A DNA stretch of 43,031 nucleotides from positions 1 to 43,031 of the forward strand of contig JAUCBJ010003487.1 of NCBI GenBank assembly GCA_032718475.1. The letters run 5' to 3'. Under the pieces are notes generated by a model. It ran no database searches. It was not told where the DNA came from and saw nothing but the letters and a program-made list of their open reading frames with translations. Source of the DNA: Nemertoderma westbladi (Eukaryota; Xenacoelomorpha; Nemertodermatida; Nemertodermatidae). Positions 10,961-20,219 of this stretch are shown here, piece after piece. Position numbers and translations under genes: made by a program. The first letter of the stretch is position 1, and each line of letters begins with the position of its first letter.

Positions 10961-11899
10961 GAGTTTATGCGATTATTCGCAACATTCATATCCCCAAGTT
11001 TATTCCTACAGTAATTGTGCTTGTTATATATACCGTTATAGTTAAATTAACCCCGGTACTACATCAGGGCTGCTTGGCGTAGGTAAAGACTGGTGATTTT
11101 GTGCCCCGGTCACTCCAGCAGATACCGTGGTTCTTTTAGCTGTTCAAGTATTTTTAACTACTGATTATTTGTTGTATAAGTACTTGTACCTAATTTAGGG
11201 TTTAGTGTACAGTGCTTTCCGAAGGTGATTAGTGTGTAGGCAGTATATTTGTGTTGTAAAGTGGTTAATAGGCACGTTGGTTCTGGTAGACCGCGGTAAT
11301 TCTAGGTAGAAACACTCCATGATACATAACATAGTACTTATAGCGATACGGCTATAAGTCGTCAGACGGTGGTATTTTTTCTATCTGGACAACGCAATAT
11401 ATTTACTACTGCTTGTTATTTTCAAATACCGTAGTACCCTGTCCGTTGTAATAACCAGATATTCTAACCCTTTGTTAGGCTGGTTTGTAGACTTCTTGTA
11501 AAATTACCCTAAAAATTCGTACGTGTAATTTTTGTGTTTATTTAGAGATTGTAATCTCACCCCGAATTGTTCGTAATTTGTAGTATTAAGTAACTTAGGT
11601 AAATTAGAATTATTTGTTTTAGTGTCCAACAAGTAGCATTTCACTGAGAGCGTACAGCTTCTGTGTAGTGACTCCTTCCCAGAAATAATAACATTTATTT
11701 CAAATATTGACAAAACCCATTATACGGGTATATATATTATAAATCAACTCAAACCGATTTATAAAATAGTAGGCCTGTCTTACAATAATTAGGTCTAAAT
11801 ATCAGTTGGACTACTGCTTAAATAACGGTAATAAAGTAAAGTAAAGTAACCAAGTAACCCCCTAAAATTCAGAAATTCAATTATTTAAAATAATTGACA

Positions 11900-12160
11900 T
11901 ACCGGTATTTACAATAGGCTTATTATATTTATTTCTATAAATTTAGGCTAAATTATATACCGGTATTCTGTGATTAATTCTAGTCTGTAATTATACTTAT
12001 ATATATACATTACAAGTGTAAGCTGTATACCAGTATTCACGATAGGCCTATCATATATTTATATATATTTACGCTAAAATTATATACCGGTATTCTGTGA
12101 CAAACCTAGTCTGTAATAATACTTATATATATACTATAAGCATACCGGTATTCTAATATA
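11900..12160 (+). repeat. ~128-bp imperfect tandem repeat at the end of the leader
   Basis: Blocks with TATATACCGGTATTCTGTGA, CTAGTCTGTAAT and ACTTATATATATAC recur at about 11955 and 12080. The same arrangement is present in A2 (about 32870-33110, minus strand), so it predates the split of the copies. Confidence 0.75.
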
Positions 12161-12288
12161 TTATATATATATCACGCTACACTGAGTAGCAGTATCGGTA
12201 ATTAATTACTAGGCTAACAGTTGATACTGAATTACTAGACTTGCTTTAACTGTAATTTAGCAGTAGGCATTCAACTGTACAAATAAAC

Positions 12289-14817
12289 ATGTCTGACACA
12301 AAGCAAAACCTGTCAGACAGTCTCCTAGATACAACCATCTGTGACCCAGACAGGAGTGTGGAACGTGTGAGACCAAAGTTCCACTCACCTCCTACTGTAA
12401 GAAAGATCATCCCTCCAGTAGTAGTATCAGACCCTAGGCTAGTCCAACATCGTAGGTCTATCATAGGCACTCGAGCCCAAGTCAAGCGGGACCAAGAAGC
12501 AGCGGAACAGCAACAACCCGCGAGCCGAGAACTTATTTCTCAGCGGCCCGACAGCTCCAGTAGTGCGGATACTGTAGAGCTGACACCCGAGTGCGGAGCA
12601 AAGATGGCAGATGCGGTTTATTCGGATCCCCTTCTCATCCTTCCTGCAGCCGTACTCACTAGGGTATTGATTGCGGTGGAGGAACACCAGATTGATTGGG
12701 CGAGAAGTAAGCGATCGACTAAGGATAGTTATGCGGGATACACAAGGGAAGAACTGAAGTCTATTGTCGAGTCGCAATGGAACTTCCCCGGACCCGGACT
12801 CCCGTTTGACTTATCGGAAGCTGCCTGGGAAGACATACACAGGATGGGAGTAACAAAGGAAACCATCGATCCAGCTGTGTGGAAGAGGTCCGCAGCAGGA
12901 TACGTACAGGGATTCTTCAGCTCTTTGGAGAGATTAGAGGAACAACTGTTTCGACAACCCCAAGGACCTCAAGAGCAGGGAGAGCTGCTTTATCAAGTTC
13001 GAGAAAGAATTCTACGAATCCGACTAATCTTATCGGCCTTTGAGGAGGCTTCTAAAAGAAAACAAGATACGTCGTTGCAAGTTGCTGTAAAGACTTGGTT
13101 CCAGCGGGTGAGTCTCCAGGTTCAAGGAACTGCCCAGTGGAAATCTCAGCTGGCCGAGCACTCAACCCATGGAGAATCAACAGACGCTACATTTTCCCAA
13201 GTGGAAAGTGAAGCGACGGCAGAGAAACCGCATGAGAGGGACGCTATTGACATCTATCTGTCAGACTATCAACGATTTGTAGGTGACGAAGAGTTGAGGA
13301 GACGGCTGTCTGGACTTAGCCCTAATAGTGAAGGAGCCAAGCTTGTGTTGGACGCAATCGATGCGGATATGAGAGCTGCGAACCAAGCTAAATTTGATGA
13401 ACGCCTCCGCATCACTAGGGTCCAAGAAGAACAAGTAAAGAAAAAACGTATAGAAGACAGAAAGACAGCGGCAGTGGCAGCAGCAGTGGCAGCGGCAGAA
13501 GAGGAAAGAAAAGCGGCAGCGGCAGCGGCAGAGGCAGAAACGGAAAGAAAAGCGGCAGCAGCAGAAGCGGAAAGAAAAGCGGCAGCGGCCGAAGCGGAAA
13601 GAAAGGCGGCAGTGGTAGCGGCCGAAGCGGAAAGAAAGGCGGCAGTGGCAGCGGCAGAGGCAGTGGCAGAAGCAGAACGGAGAGCGTCTGAAGAAACCAC
13701 CCAACTAGAATTGGAAAACATTCAGGAGAATCAAGACTGCATAAATAAACAGTTAACAGCTAGTCAAATGCAGATGATGAGTCGATCAACTCCCAAAAGA
13801 CAGGGATATACATCATCTGAGGAAGGTGATACCACCGATCCTGAAGGCGGAGGAAATATATCTCGTCTAAGCAGGCATAGAAGAATGTCCGACCGTCAGA
13901 AATTGCCTGATTTGCCCCCAGCTGTTAGAAGGCAACTAACTAACACAAACTTAGGTAGTACAGAACCCACAGACCAAATAATTAACATAGAAAGAGTCCC
14001 TACTATAGTAGATGAGCCTGAAATAATTAGGCCTGTTCTCGAAGCCACCCCTTCGGTGATAGAGACACCTGTACTCCCAGAACCTACCTCTAAATTCCCT
14101 TTGCATAGCACTAAGCTACCTGTGCCCCACAGAACCATCCCTGAAAATGTTCATGTCCTGGACTCCGAGCGAAATATTAATGATTTGTCGCCCGTTGTCC
14201 CTCGTCCGCCCGCTACAACATTGGCGACTCCCGCTTCGGCGGTCGAGTGGGTGGATGAGAGACAGCGGGGGATGGATCTCCTGCTCGGGCAGATGCAGGA
14301 GACTGTTAAGCAGTTCAAGGGTACAGTAAGGGAAAGTAGGTTAGAGTTGCAAAAAGTGCAGCAAAGTATCGCATTAGAACGCGATAAATTAGTAAATACA
14401 CAAAGGGGTATACCACCACCCCCTGTAACAATGTGTCAACCTGTTAGGTCTGAAGTATTTCATGCGCAAGGTGTGGAGCCTACACGCATCTATACTGCTA
14501 GCGAAGTGGAAACTCCTATAGTAAACCCTATTAAGGGTAATTATAAACCTGTTGACAATGATATTCCATATAGACTTGATAATAATCCGAGAAATTTATA
14601 TACCGATAACTCGATATTAAATAACAAGATGGCCCAAGAAAGTTTTATGCGTCAAATGGCTAGAACCGAAGCCCGTCAAGCGGTAAAGGTGGGAGAGATC
14701 GTCAAGTTCAATGGAGATGAGATGAAATGGTTACCTTTTAATGAATATTACAAAGATAACATACAGAACTCTGTGTTATTATGGAGATGTGAACTTATGA
14801 AGGATCTCCCAAGTTAA
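12289..14817 (+). CDS. gag: Gag N-terminal part of BEL/Pao element A1 (frameshifted at its 3' end)
   Basis: 842 codons from ATG 12289 to TAA 14815-14817. Residues 1-130 are Ser/Pro/Arg-rich; residues 130-350 are mostly helical; 380-467 is an Ala/Glu/Arg coiled coil built of AEAERKAA-type repeats. The last 40 residues enter DUF1759 (key residues KFNGDEMKWLPF), the conserved Gag region of BEL/Pao elements. The frame then breaks: compared with A2 (30221-30304), A1 lacks a net 19 bases between about 14775 and 14810, so the downstream Gag-protease falls in another frame. Gag packages the RNA and builds the particle in the cytoplasm. A2 shows that the two parts belong together. It would give a truncated Gag without zinc knuckles. 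Confidence 0.9.
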   Translation: MSDTKQNLSDSLLDTTICDPDRSVERVRPKFHSPPTVRKIIPPVVVSDPRLVQHRRSIIGTRAQVKRDQEAAEQQQPASRELISQRPDSSSSADTVELTPECGAKMADAVYSDPLLILPAAVLTRVLIAVEEHQIDWARSKRSTKDSYAGYTREELKSIVESQWNFPGPGLPFDLSEAAWEDIHRMGVTKETIDPAVWKRSAAGYVQGFFSSLERLEEQLFRQPQGPQEQGELLYQVRERILRIRLILSAFEEASKRKQDTSLQVAVKTWFQRVSLQVQGTAQWKSQLAEHSTHGESTDATFSQVESEATAEKPHERDAIDIYLSDYQRFVGDEELRRRLSGLSPNSEGAKLVLDAIDADMRAANQAKFDERLRITRVQEEQVKKKRIEDRKTAAVAAAVAAAEEERKAAAAAAEAETERKAAAAEAERKAAAAEAERKAAVVAAEAERKAAVAAAEAVAEAERRASEETTQLELENIQENQDCINKQLTASQMQMMSRSTPKRQGYTSSEEGDTTDPEGGGNISRLSRHRRMSDRQKLPDLPPAVRRQLTNTNLGSTEPTDQIINIERVPTIVDEPEIIRPVLEATPSVIETPVLPEPTSKFPLHSTKLPVPHRTIPENVHVLDSERNINDLSPVVPRPPATTLATPASAVEWVDERQRGMDLLLGQMQETVKQFKGTVRESRLELQKVQQSIALERDKLVNTQRGIPPPPVTMCQPVRSEVFHAQGVEPTRIYTASEVETPIVNPIKGNYKPVDNDIPYRLDNNPRNLYTDNSILNNKMAQESFMRQMARTEARQAVKVGEIVKFNGDEMKWLPFNEYYKDNIQNSVLLWRCELMKDLPS

Positions 14818-17255
14818 TGGCGTTAAAGTTTATTGGACATCCAGATGGATTAAGACAAGTTTGGGATACCCTAAACATCAGGTATGGTAATAGGAATAAC
14901 ATAGCTAGGTATTTGTATGCAAAATTGGTAGCGCCCCGAAAATTCATTAGCAGCGGGATTATAGAGTTTTCCGATGAAATTCAGGAGATCTGTAGACAAT
15001 TAGATTGGCTAGGTAAGTCTCATGAATATCAGAGTTCTATGGTTATTGGAGCCATGGCCTCTACTTTACCGAAGGGTGGAGTAGGTACACGCTGGGATAA
15101 GAAAGTGTTATATATGATGGAACATCAAAGACGAGACCCTACCATGGCTGATCTCATGTCATTCTTAGATGGAGAAGTAAAATTACAGCTCCTAAAGCAG
15201 TCCAGAGAGAAGACACCGGAAAATAAGGTAAGTGAGAAACCCGTTTCTAGGAGAAGGGTAATACCAGTGTGTTATACAGACGACGGCGAAAGCCAGGCTT
15301 CTCAAGAGGAAGACAGCGGGAAAGACACTGAAAGATCTTACTATGACAACAAAGCGCCTAAGGACGTAAGTAAATTCAAGTCTCGAACCAATGACAGGAG
15401 AGAACAGGTAAGAAAAACTCCTACGTCTCCTAAGAGAATTCATGTAAGAAAGCCCGAGGAAAGAACGAGTGTGCACAACGTTACCCAGAGTAAGGTAAGT
15501 AACATCAAACCAAAATGTGTGCTGTGCGACGGGCCCCACCGTTTGAATGTGTGTGATGAATTCCTGAGGAAATCACTAAAGGACAGACGTGAAGTCATGT
15601 GGGATAAGCGGTTGTGTTATAATTGCCTCAGACGAGGACACCAACGGCGAACCTGTTACTCCGACGCAAGGTGTGCAAAGTGCGGCGCAAAACATCATAT
15701 CTTGTTGCACACTGAATTCGATCGAAACAGCCCGAGTCAGGTAAGTGAGTCCGAACTACATGTCCAATTCAGTGATGTGAACGACACTGACCAAAGTTCT
15801 GAGATGGAAGGATTCTATACGGACGAATTCTCCGACGAAAACGAATCCTGTTACCTGATAAATACCGCAGTGTATCGAGCACTTACGTATGAAAAGGACA
15901 CCGACAGCGAGCTCCCCCTAACTACTTCTGACCGACAACCATCTTGGAAAGCACCAACTTCCAATGTAGGAATCCGAGAATTTCCCGTAGTGCAGTTAAG
16001 GGTCCACGGGCCACGAAGGAGTTATATAGTGAACGCCCTCCTTGACTCCGGTAGCACGGGAACATTCATCGACAAAGAACTAGCCGAAGACATCTTTGCT
16101 GGACAACCCAAGTTCCGAACCAAGTTAAACATGTCAGGAATTATGCAGGTTTGGAAATCTACAGTAATAGCGGATTATTATGTAGGTGCGTTGTCCACCC
16201 CCCAGGATGAACTAGGAGAACACAGCATAAGGTCAGTAAAAATGGTGGCGATAAAGAACTTCGCTACCAGCCAAGTAGAACCTTATAACTGGGATGAGGA
16301 CGATTTCACCCAGCAGCTTGATATACCTAGATTCAACACAGATTACCCTGGAGTGCAAATACTCATCGGTCAAAATGCGCATGAGGCGCTCGAGACATTG
16401 GAGAAACGGCCTGCTCAACCGCAACCACTACAAGCCTATGCGGGAAGAACTAGAGTAGGTTGGTACTTTACTGGCCTTTCCCGTAGAACTCTCATAGAAA
16501 GGTTACCAAAAGAACGGGTATACCAAGTAAGTGAATGGGAAGCGGAGAGCAGTGAGGTAGATGACCCAACTGAGGGAACACCACACTCCTCAGATAATGA
16601 CGATATTAACTCCAATGTAGATCAATGGAGACATTGCCCCAAGACGATTAATCTAACAGACATTGCTTCCAGAGGAGCAACTCCTCAAGAACTGACAGAT
16701 ACTCCAGACTGGTTAGGTGGCCCCGACTTCTTAAGTAAAGAAGATGAATGGCCTCCCCATCTTACCACGGCTGAGATTAGACAAGCCAAGGGAGCGGAGA
16801 AAGTCAAACCTAAAACCCGGACGAGTAAATCAAGGTTATTTAAACCCGTGATAGATCTGTCTGTATTACACATTGCCAGGGACGACACTGTGGATCTAAA
16901 CTCCCCCACCGCGAACCGATCTGTTGTGGAGATCAGAGAGAGAGACTGGAGATCTGGAACACCAGACGTCTCGCCGGGACTCTCACCTCTCCTGCCGGGA
17001 GCGATGGACCACTATAGATCCTGGAATCGGCTTTGTAAGGCCGTCGTGTATTTGAAGCAATGTTTCTATCGTCGCTATTCCAGGACGAAGAGGAAACCTG
17101 GAATTCTCTTCGAGACACAGCAGCTCAATCGCCCAGTTGGTCGTTTATGTTTACTGGAAAGAGACCGAGAACTGTCCGGAAACTATGGAAGGCAAGATAC
17201 TCTTCCCACGACCACCTCCCTAATCCAACAAACATCTAGGGACTCCCCAACGTAA
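14817..17255 (+). CDS. gag-pro: Gag C-terminus, zinc knuckles and aspartic protease, fused to an RNase H/integrase remnant (A1)
   Basis: 812 codons. Residues 1-120 are the rest of DUF1759. Three zinc knuckles follow: CX2CX3HX4C at about 234-246 (CVLCDGPHRLNVC), CX2CX4HX4C at 268-281 (CYNCLRRGHQRRTC), and CX2CX3HX4H at about 286. The retropepsin-like protease (DUF1758 type) has its active site LDSGST near residue 409. Near residue 600 the protein jumps to a motif typical of the end of BEL RNase H (NLTDIASRGATPQEL). The polymerase, most of RNase H and the integrase core are missing: no YVDD, no DDE core. The join keeps the frame open, so it is an internal deletion rather than decay. The ATG overlaps the TAA of the previous ORF by one base (TAATG). 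Element B shows what a more complete pol of this superfamily looks like. Confidence 0.9.
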   Translation: MALKFIGHPDGLRQVWDTLNIRYGNRNNIARYLYAKLVAPRKFISSGIIEFSDEIQEICRQLDWLGKSHEYQSSMVIGAMASTLPKGGVGTRWDKKVLYMMEHQRRDPTMADLMSFLDGEVKLQLLKQSREKTPENKVSEKPVSRRRVIPVCYTDDGESQASQEEDSGKDTERSYYDNKAPKDVSKFKSRTNDRREQVRKTPTSPKRIHVRKPEERTSVHNVTQSKVSNIKPKCVLCDGPHRLNVCDEFLRKSLKDRREVMWDKRLCYNCLRRGHQRRTCYSDARCAKCGAKHHILLHTEFDRNSPSQVSESELHVQFSDVNDTDQSSEMEGFYTDEFSDENESCYLINTAVYRALTYEKDTDSELPLTTSDRQPSWKAPTSNVGIREFPVVQLRVHGPRRSYIVNALLDSGSTGTFIDKELAEDIFAGQPKFRTKLNMSGIMQVWKSTVIADYYVGALSTPQDELGEHSIRSVKMVAIKNFATSQVEPYNWDEDDFTQQLDIPRFNTDYPGVQILIGQNAHEALETLEKRPAQPQPLQAYAGRTRVGWYFTGLSRRTLIERLPKERVYQVSEWEAESSEVDDPTEGTPHSSDNDDINSNVDQWRHCPKTINLTDIASRGATPQELTDTPDWLGGPDFLSKEDEWPPHLTTAEIRQAKGAEKVKPKTRTSKSRLFKPVIDLSVLHIARDDTVDLNSPTANRSVVEIRERDWRSGTPDVSPGLSPLLPGAMDHYRSWNRLCKAVVYLKQCFYRRYSRTKRKPGILFETQQLNRPVGRLCLLERDRELSGNYGRQDTLPTTTSLIQQTSRDSPT

Positions 17256-18798
17256 CATCGTCTGGAGTGGGTGTATGACTATATTATTTTATATTTGCTT
17301 TTATTATTTTATACTTATGTATGTATTATTATGTAATTTTATTATAATCGTTTTCTTTAATTTTATTTAGTAGAATGTTATTTTAGCGATTATTTAGTAG
17401 ATTAGTGCAATATATATTCGCGTTTATTACTTAATTACTTATATTATATTATACTTAGTGCAACGGTGAGAAATAATTCTTTTTCTCTTTCCTTACTGTC
17501 CGTATTACATTATAAATACGTGACTACAGTAAGATGAAATGTCCGTACTTATTAAAGTACAATAAAGCTCCTACTATATTCAAGTATTATTGGTAAGTAG
17601 AGTATTAGGAATGCAAAGTTCAGATCCTCGTGTCTCGGCTAAACCAAGCTCTGGGTAGACCTTGGAAACGACTTGCCTCTTCTCACTGACATTGCTTCGT
17701 GCGATATTGCTCTCATACCGTATATTAAATAATACATATAGTAGCGTGATGTCCCTTTAACAGTAGCGTACAACGCAAATAAATCTGTTAAACCCTTTGA
17801 CCATCTGCAATTCTAGTCGATTAAGATATCGCGGCACCCACCGATATACTTGAAAGACAAAATTCTAGAATCAGTGGTTAACGTCCCCAGACAAGTTCTG
17901 GAATAAACTGGTGCCCATCCTAAATATTAATTATTAATATTTACAAAATCTGGCAAATTTTAGATCCTTTAAAATTCTAGTCTATTAAGATATCGTAGCA
18001 CTTACCGATATTCTTAAAAAGACCAATTTCCTAGAATCAAGGATCCTAGTCCCCAGACATGTTCTGGAATAAAATTGTGTCTATTTAATATTAAATAATA
18101 AAATTTACGGGAATAAATTTAAATTCATATTTTAATGAATTTGATAAATTGTCATTTTTATACAATTTATAACATTCCCAAAATTCCATAAATTAATAGA
18201 TCATGGGAGCGGAGATTCACCCTATTAAGTATATTAGTGTGCGAGAATCTCCAATATATAGTCAATAGCCGATAAAATTCATAAAATCATGTATAAAGAG
18301 AAATATTGACAATTAAAGAATTACTATTAAAAGTGAGTTAAAAGAACAATAAAGCTTGCCCATTGAATAGCATAAGGAATAAATAGCACACTGCTAGTAT
18401 CCCAGGATACCCAATAATAACGTGGCATTCTGGAAGGCACTGACTAACGTACAAATGGCCCGAATGTGTACAATTTGTGACAGTTGCGTGGAATTTGTGC
18501 GTTTATAGGTGAATGTTACTACTAAAGTGTGTTTACAGTAGCGAGTCGCAATTGTGAAAGTAGCCCTAACTCTCCAGTAAGAACCTGAAGTAAATCTAAG
18601 CCTTTGGGACGGACGGTGGAGTGACTCGCGCTGGTTGTTGTGGTCGTTGTGCAGCTACGACGTTGGCGATAGGCACATCGGCGAAAGTACACCAGCGCTG
18701 AGGATCTTGCGCTGTCCGGGGGCCGAGAGGGGTAGGCAGCGACGCCCGCTAGCCTAAATATAAACTCATTATAATATTGATAAACTCATATAGCAGAT
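17256..18798 (+). other. Noncoding internal region of A1
   Basis: AT-rich, no domain-bearing frame. An imperfect ~164-bp tandem duplication occupies about 17809-18115 (AATTCTAGTC...AAGATATCG at 17809 and 17973; AGACA-GTTCTGGAATAAA in both). AATAAA at about 17561 could serve as a poly(A) signal. 18541-18750 is a GC-richer island with GCGAGTC/GACTCGC inverted words just before the next ORF. Confidence 0.6.
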
Positions 18799-20141
18799 AT
18801 GACTGAGTTGATAGAAGATGATCTTGGTATCAGGGAGCGATATACTCTACCTTTACAAGCGTTTGTTGATAGCTTGATACGCGGCGACGCTGGTCCAACT
18901 ACTACGGAGGACGATGGTTGTTATATCGAACCGCCAATGTCCCAGGAGCAACTTACGCGTGAATTGGACTATAGAAAATTCACCGCTCGCTATACGCATC
19001 GTAATGGTATGTATATGGACTTCTTAACTACTAGTCATTCTATCGATTTACACGATACGGACGATGTCGACACCGAAAGGGAAATGGTACTGTTTTGAGT
19101 ATCCTACCCAGCGGAGTCGGAACGATAAACTGAAAATCGAATGTGAAAATTCTATTCAAAATCGACTCGAAAGGGAAGACGTTAAAGAACCGGATAAACG
19201 CAGTAACTCTAACGTATATTTGGAATTCTTGAGAGAAACGTTGTAACACCGAATAAATATCACCCACGTTTCCCCTACAATACGTGCGTCTTTGGTATTA
19301 TTGCGATGAATGCCCAAGACCCAACCAACAAACGGAAAGACATAAACATCCGCGGAGACGTTGCTTTAAACACAGTTTTACTCGCTATATTTACGGGAGT
19401 TTCGAGCGAAACTTGTTCGATGTATCACCTACGCTCGCTCGATTCAAACGATCCTTAAATAAACCTATGATCAGAGTTCCGGAATACTCGGTCAGACCTC
19501 CTCATTCCCTAGTTAGACCTCAGACTCTTGATCCTAATAGTATCACGGATCCTCCCGAACTGTACTCACTGTTCAAAGATCTAGTGTTACCCGAACAGTT
19601 AGTCGGTGGCACTCCGGTTGTGGACTCCCTAAATATTCACCCATCTTACTTAGTCGGATTGGGACGCGGACAGCTAATATCGCCATTCAACCGTATCATC
19701 GTCCCTGTTTAACCCGATACAACCTGTCACCGAGGCGGAGGAAAGAGTTGTACGAAACGCGTTGGACACTATTCGTCAAAAGATCGGAAAATGAACCTAC
19801 AATTGTTTAGAGAAACGTAAATTGCAGCAGCAAGTTAATTTTATCTCAGTTCGATCAAGAAATTCAGAATCTCTAAGAAGATATCGAACTTGGACGACCC
19901 TATTCTCTGCAAGAGTTTTGGACGAACGCATCCAACGATAAGCGGAGGAAAATCAGCTCGAGGAGAAGCATATCGAAATGGACGAGACATCGACCGTAAC
20001 CCTAAACCTTCTGATGCAATTGTATTGCACCCTTCACCCAGGAGTTACAGCCCTCCTAGTAAAGTGGCTCGCCCCAAAGAGAAAAGGACTCTTGCTAGCC
20101 TCAAAAAACTGTGTAAACGCCGTCCGCGCAAGAAAGACTAG
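18799..20141 (+). pseudogene. Decayed accessory ORF in the 3' part of A1, unknown function
   Basis: The best open stretch begins at ATG 18799 (99 codons, acidic, polar); protein-like sequence then continues in other frames: 19064-19246, 19284-19712 (142 codons, Pro-rich, with a basic start) and 19890-20141, which ends in a Lys/Arg-rich tail (KKLCKRRPRKKD). The frame changes and stops suggest one ancestral protein of roughly 400-450 residues broken by indels. It is downstream of the pol remnant, where some BEL/Pao elements carry an envelope-like ORF, but I see no signal peptide, cysteine pattern or membrane segment, so I do not call it env. The basic tail could bind nucleic acid or direct nuclear entry; this is a guess. 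No family recognised. Confidence 0.45.
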
Positions 20142-20209
20142 CTGTTTAGAGTATTTTTATATTTTAGAAACTGTGATTTTTTATATTTTATAGAATTAAA
20201 TCCCATTTT

Positions 20210-20219
20210 CTGGGAGCGG
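20210..20219 (+). promoter_or_regulatory. Candidate polypurine tract of A1
   Basis: CTGGGAGCGG lies immediately before the 3' LTR. Position is right for plus-strand priming, but the tract is short and interrupted, so the assignment rests mainly on location. Confidence 0.4.

Larger units (their letters stand above)
10100..12288 (+). other. Leader (5' untranslated region) of A1
   Basis: About 2.2 kb between LTR and gag with many short ORFs and upstream ATGs. The sequence right after the LTR (ATAACAGATATTGCTTCTG) is conserved in A2, but I could not match it to a tRNA 3' end, so the primer site is unresolved. The leader contains a 290-bp tandem duplication and a partial ~128-bp repeat near its end. 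Such a long, ATG-rich leader implies splicing, internal initiation or inefficient translation. Confidence 0.7.

Noticed and set aside
13261-13721. Ser/Ala- or Cys/Arg-rich minus-strand proteins
   Set aside because: They are shadows of the GCN-rich coiled coil of gag read backwards.
18799-20141. Envelope gene of A1
   Set aside because: No signal peptide, transmembrane segment or cysteine pattern seen; left as unknown.
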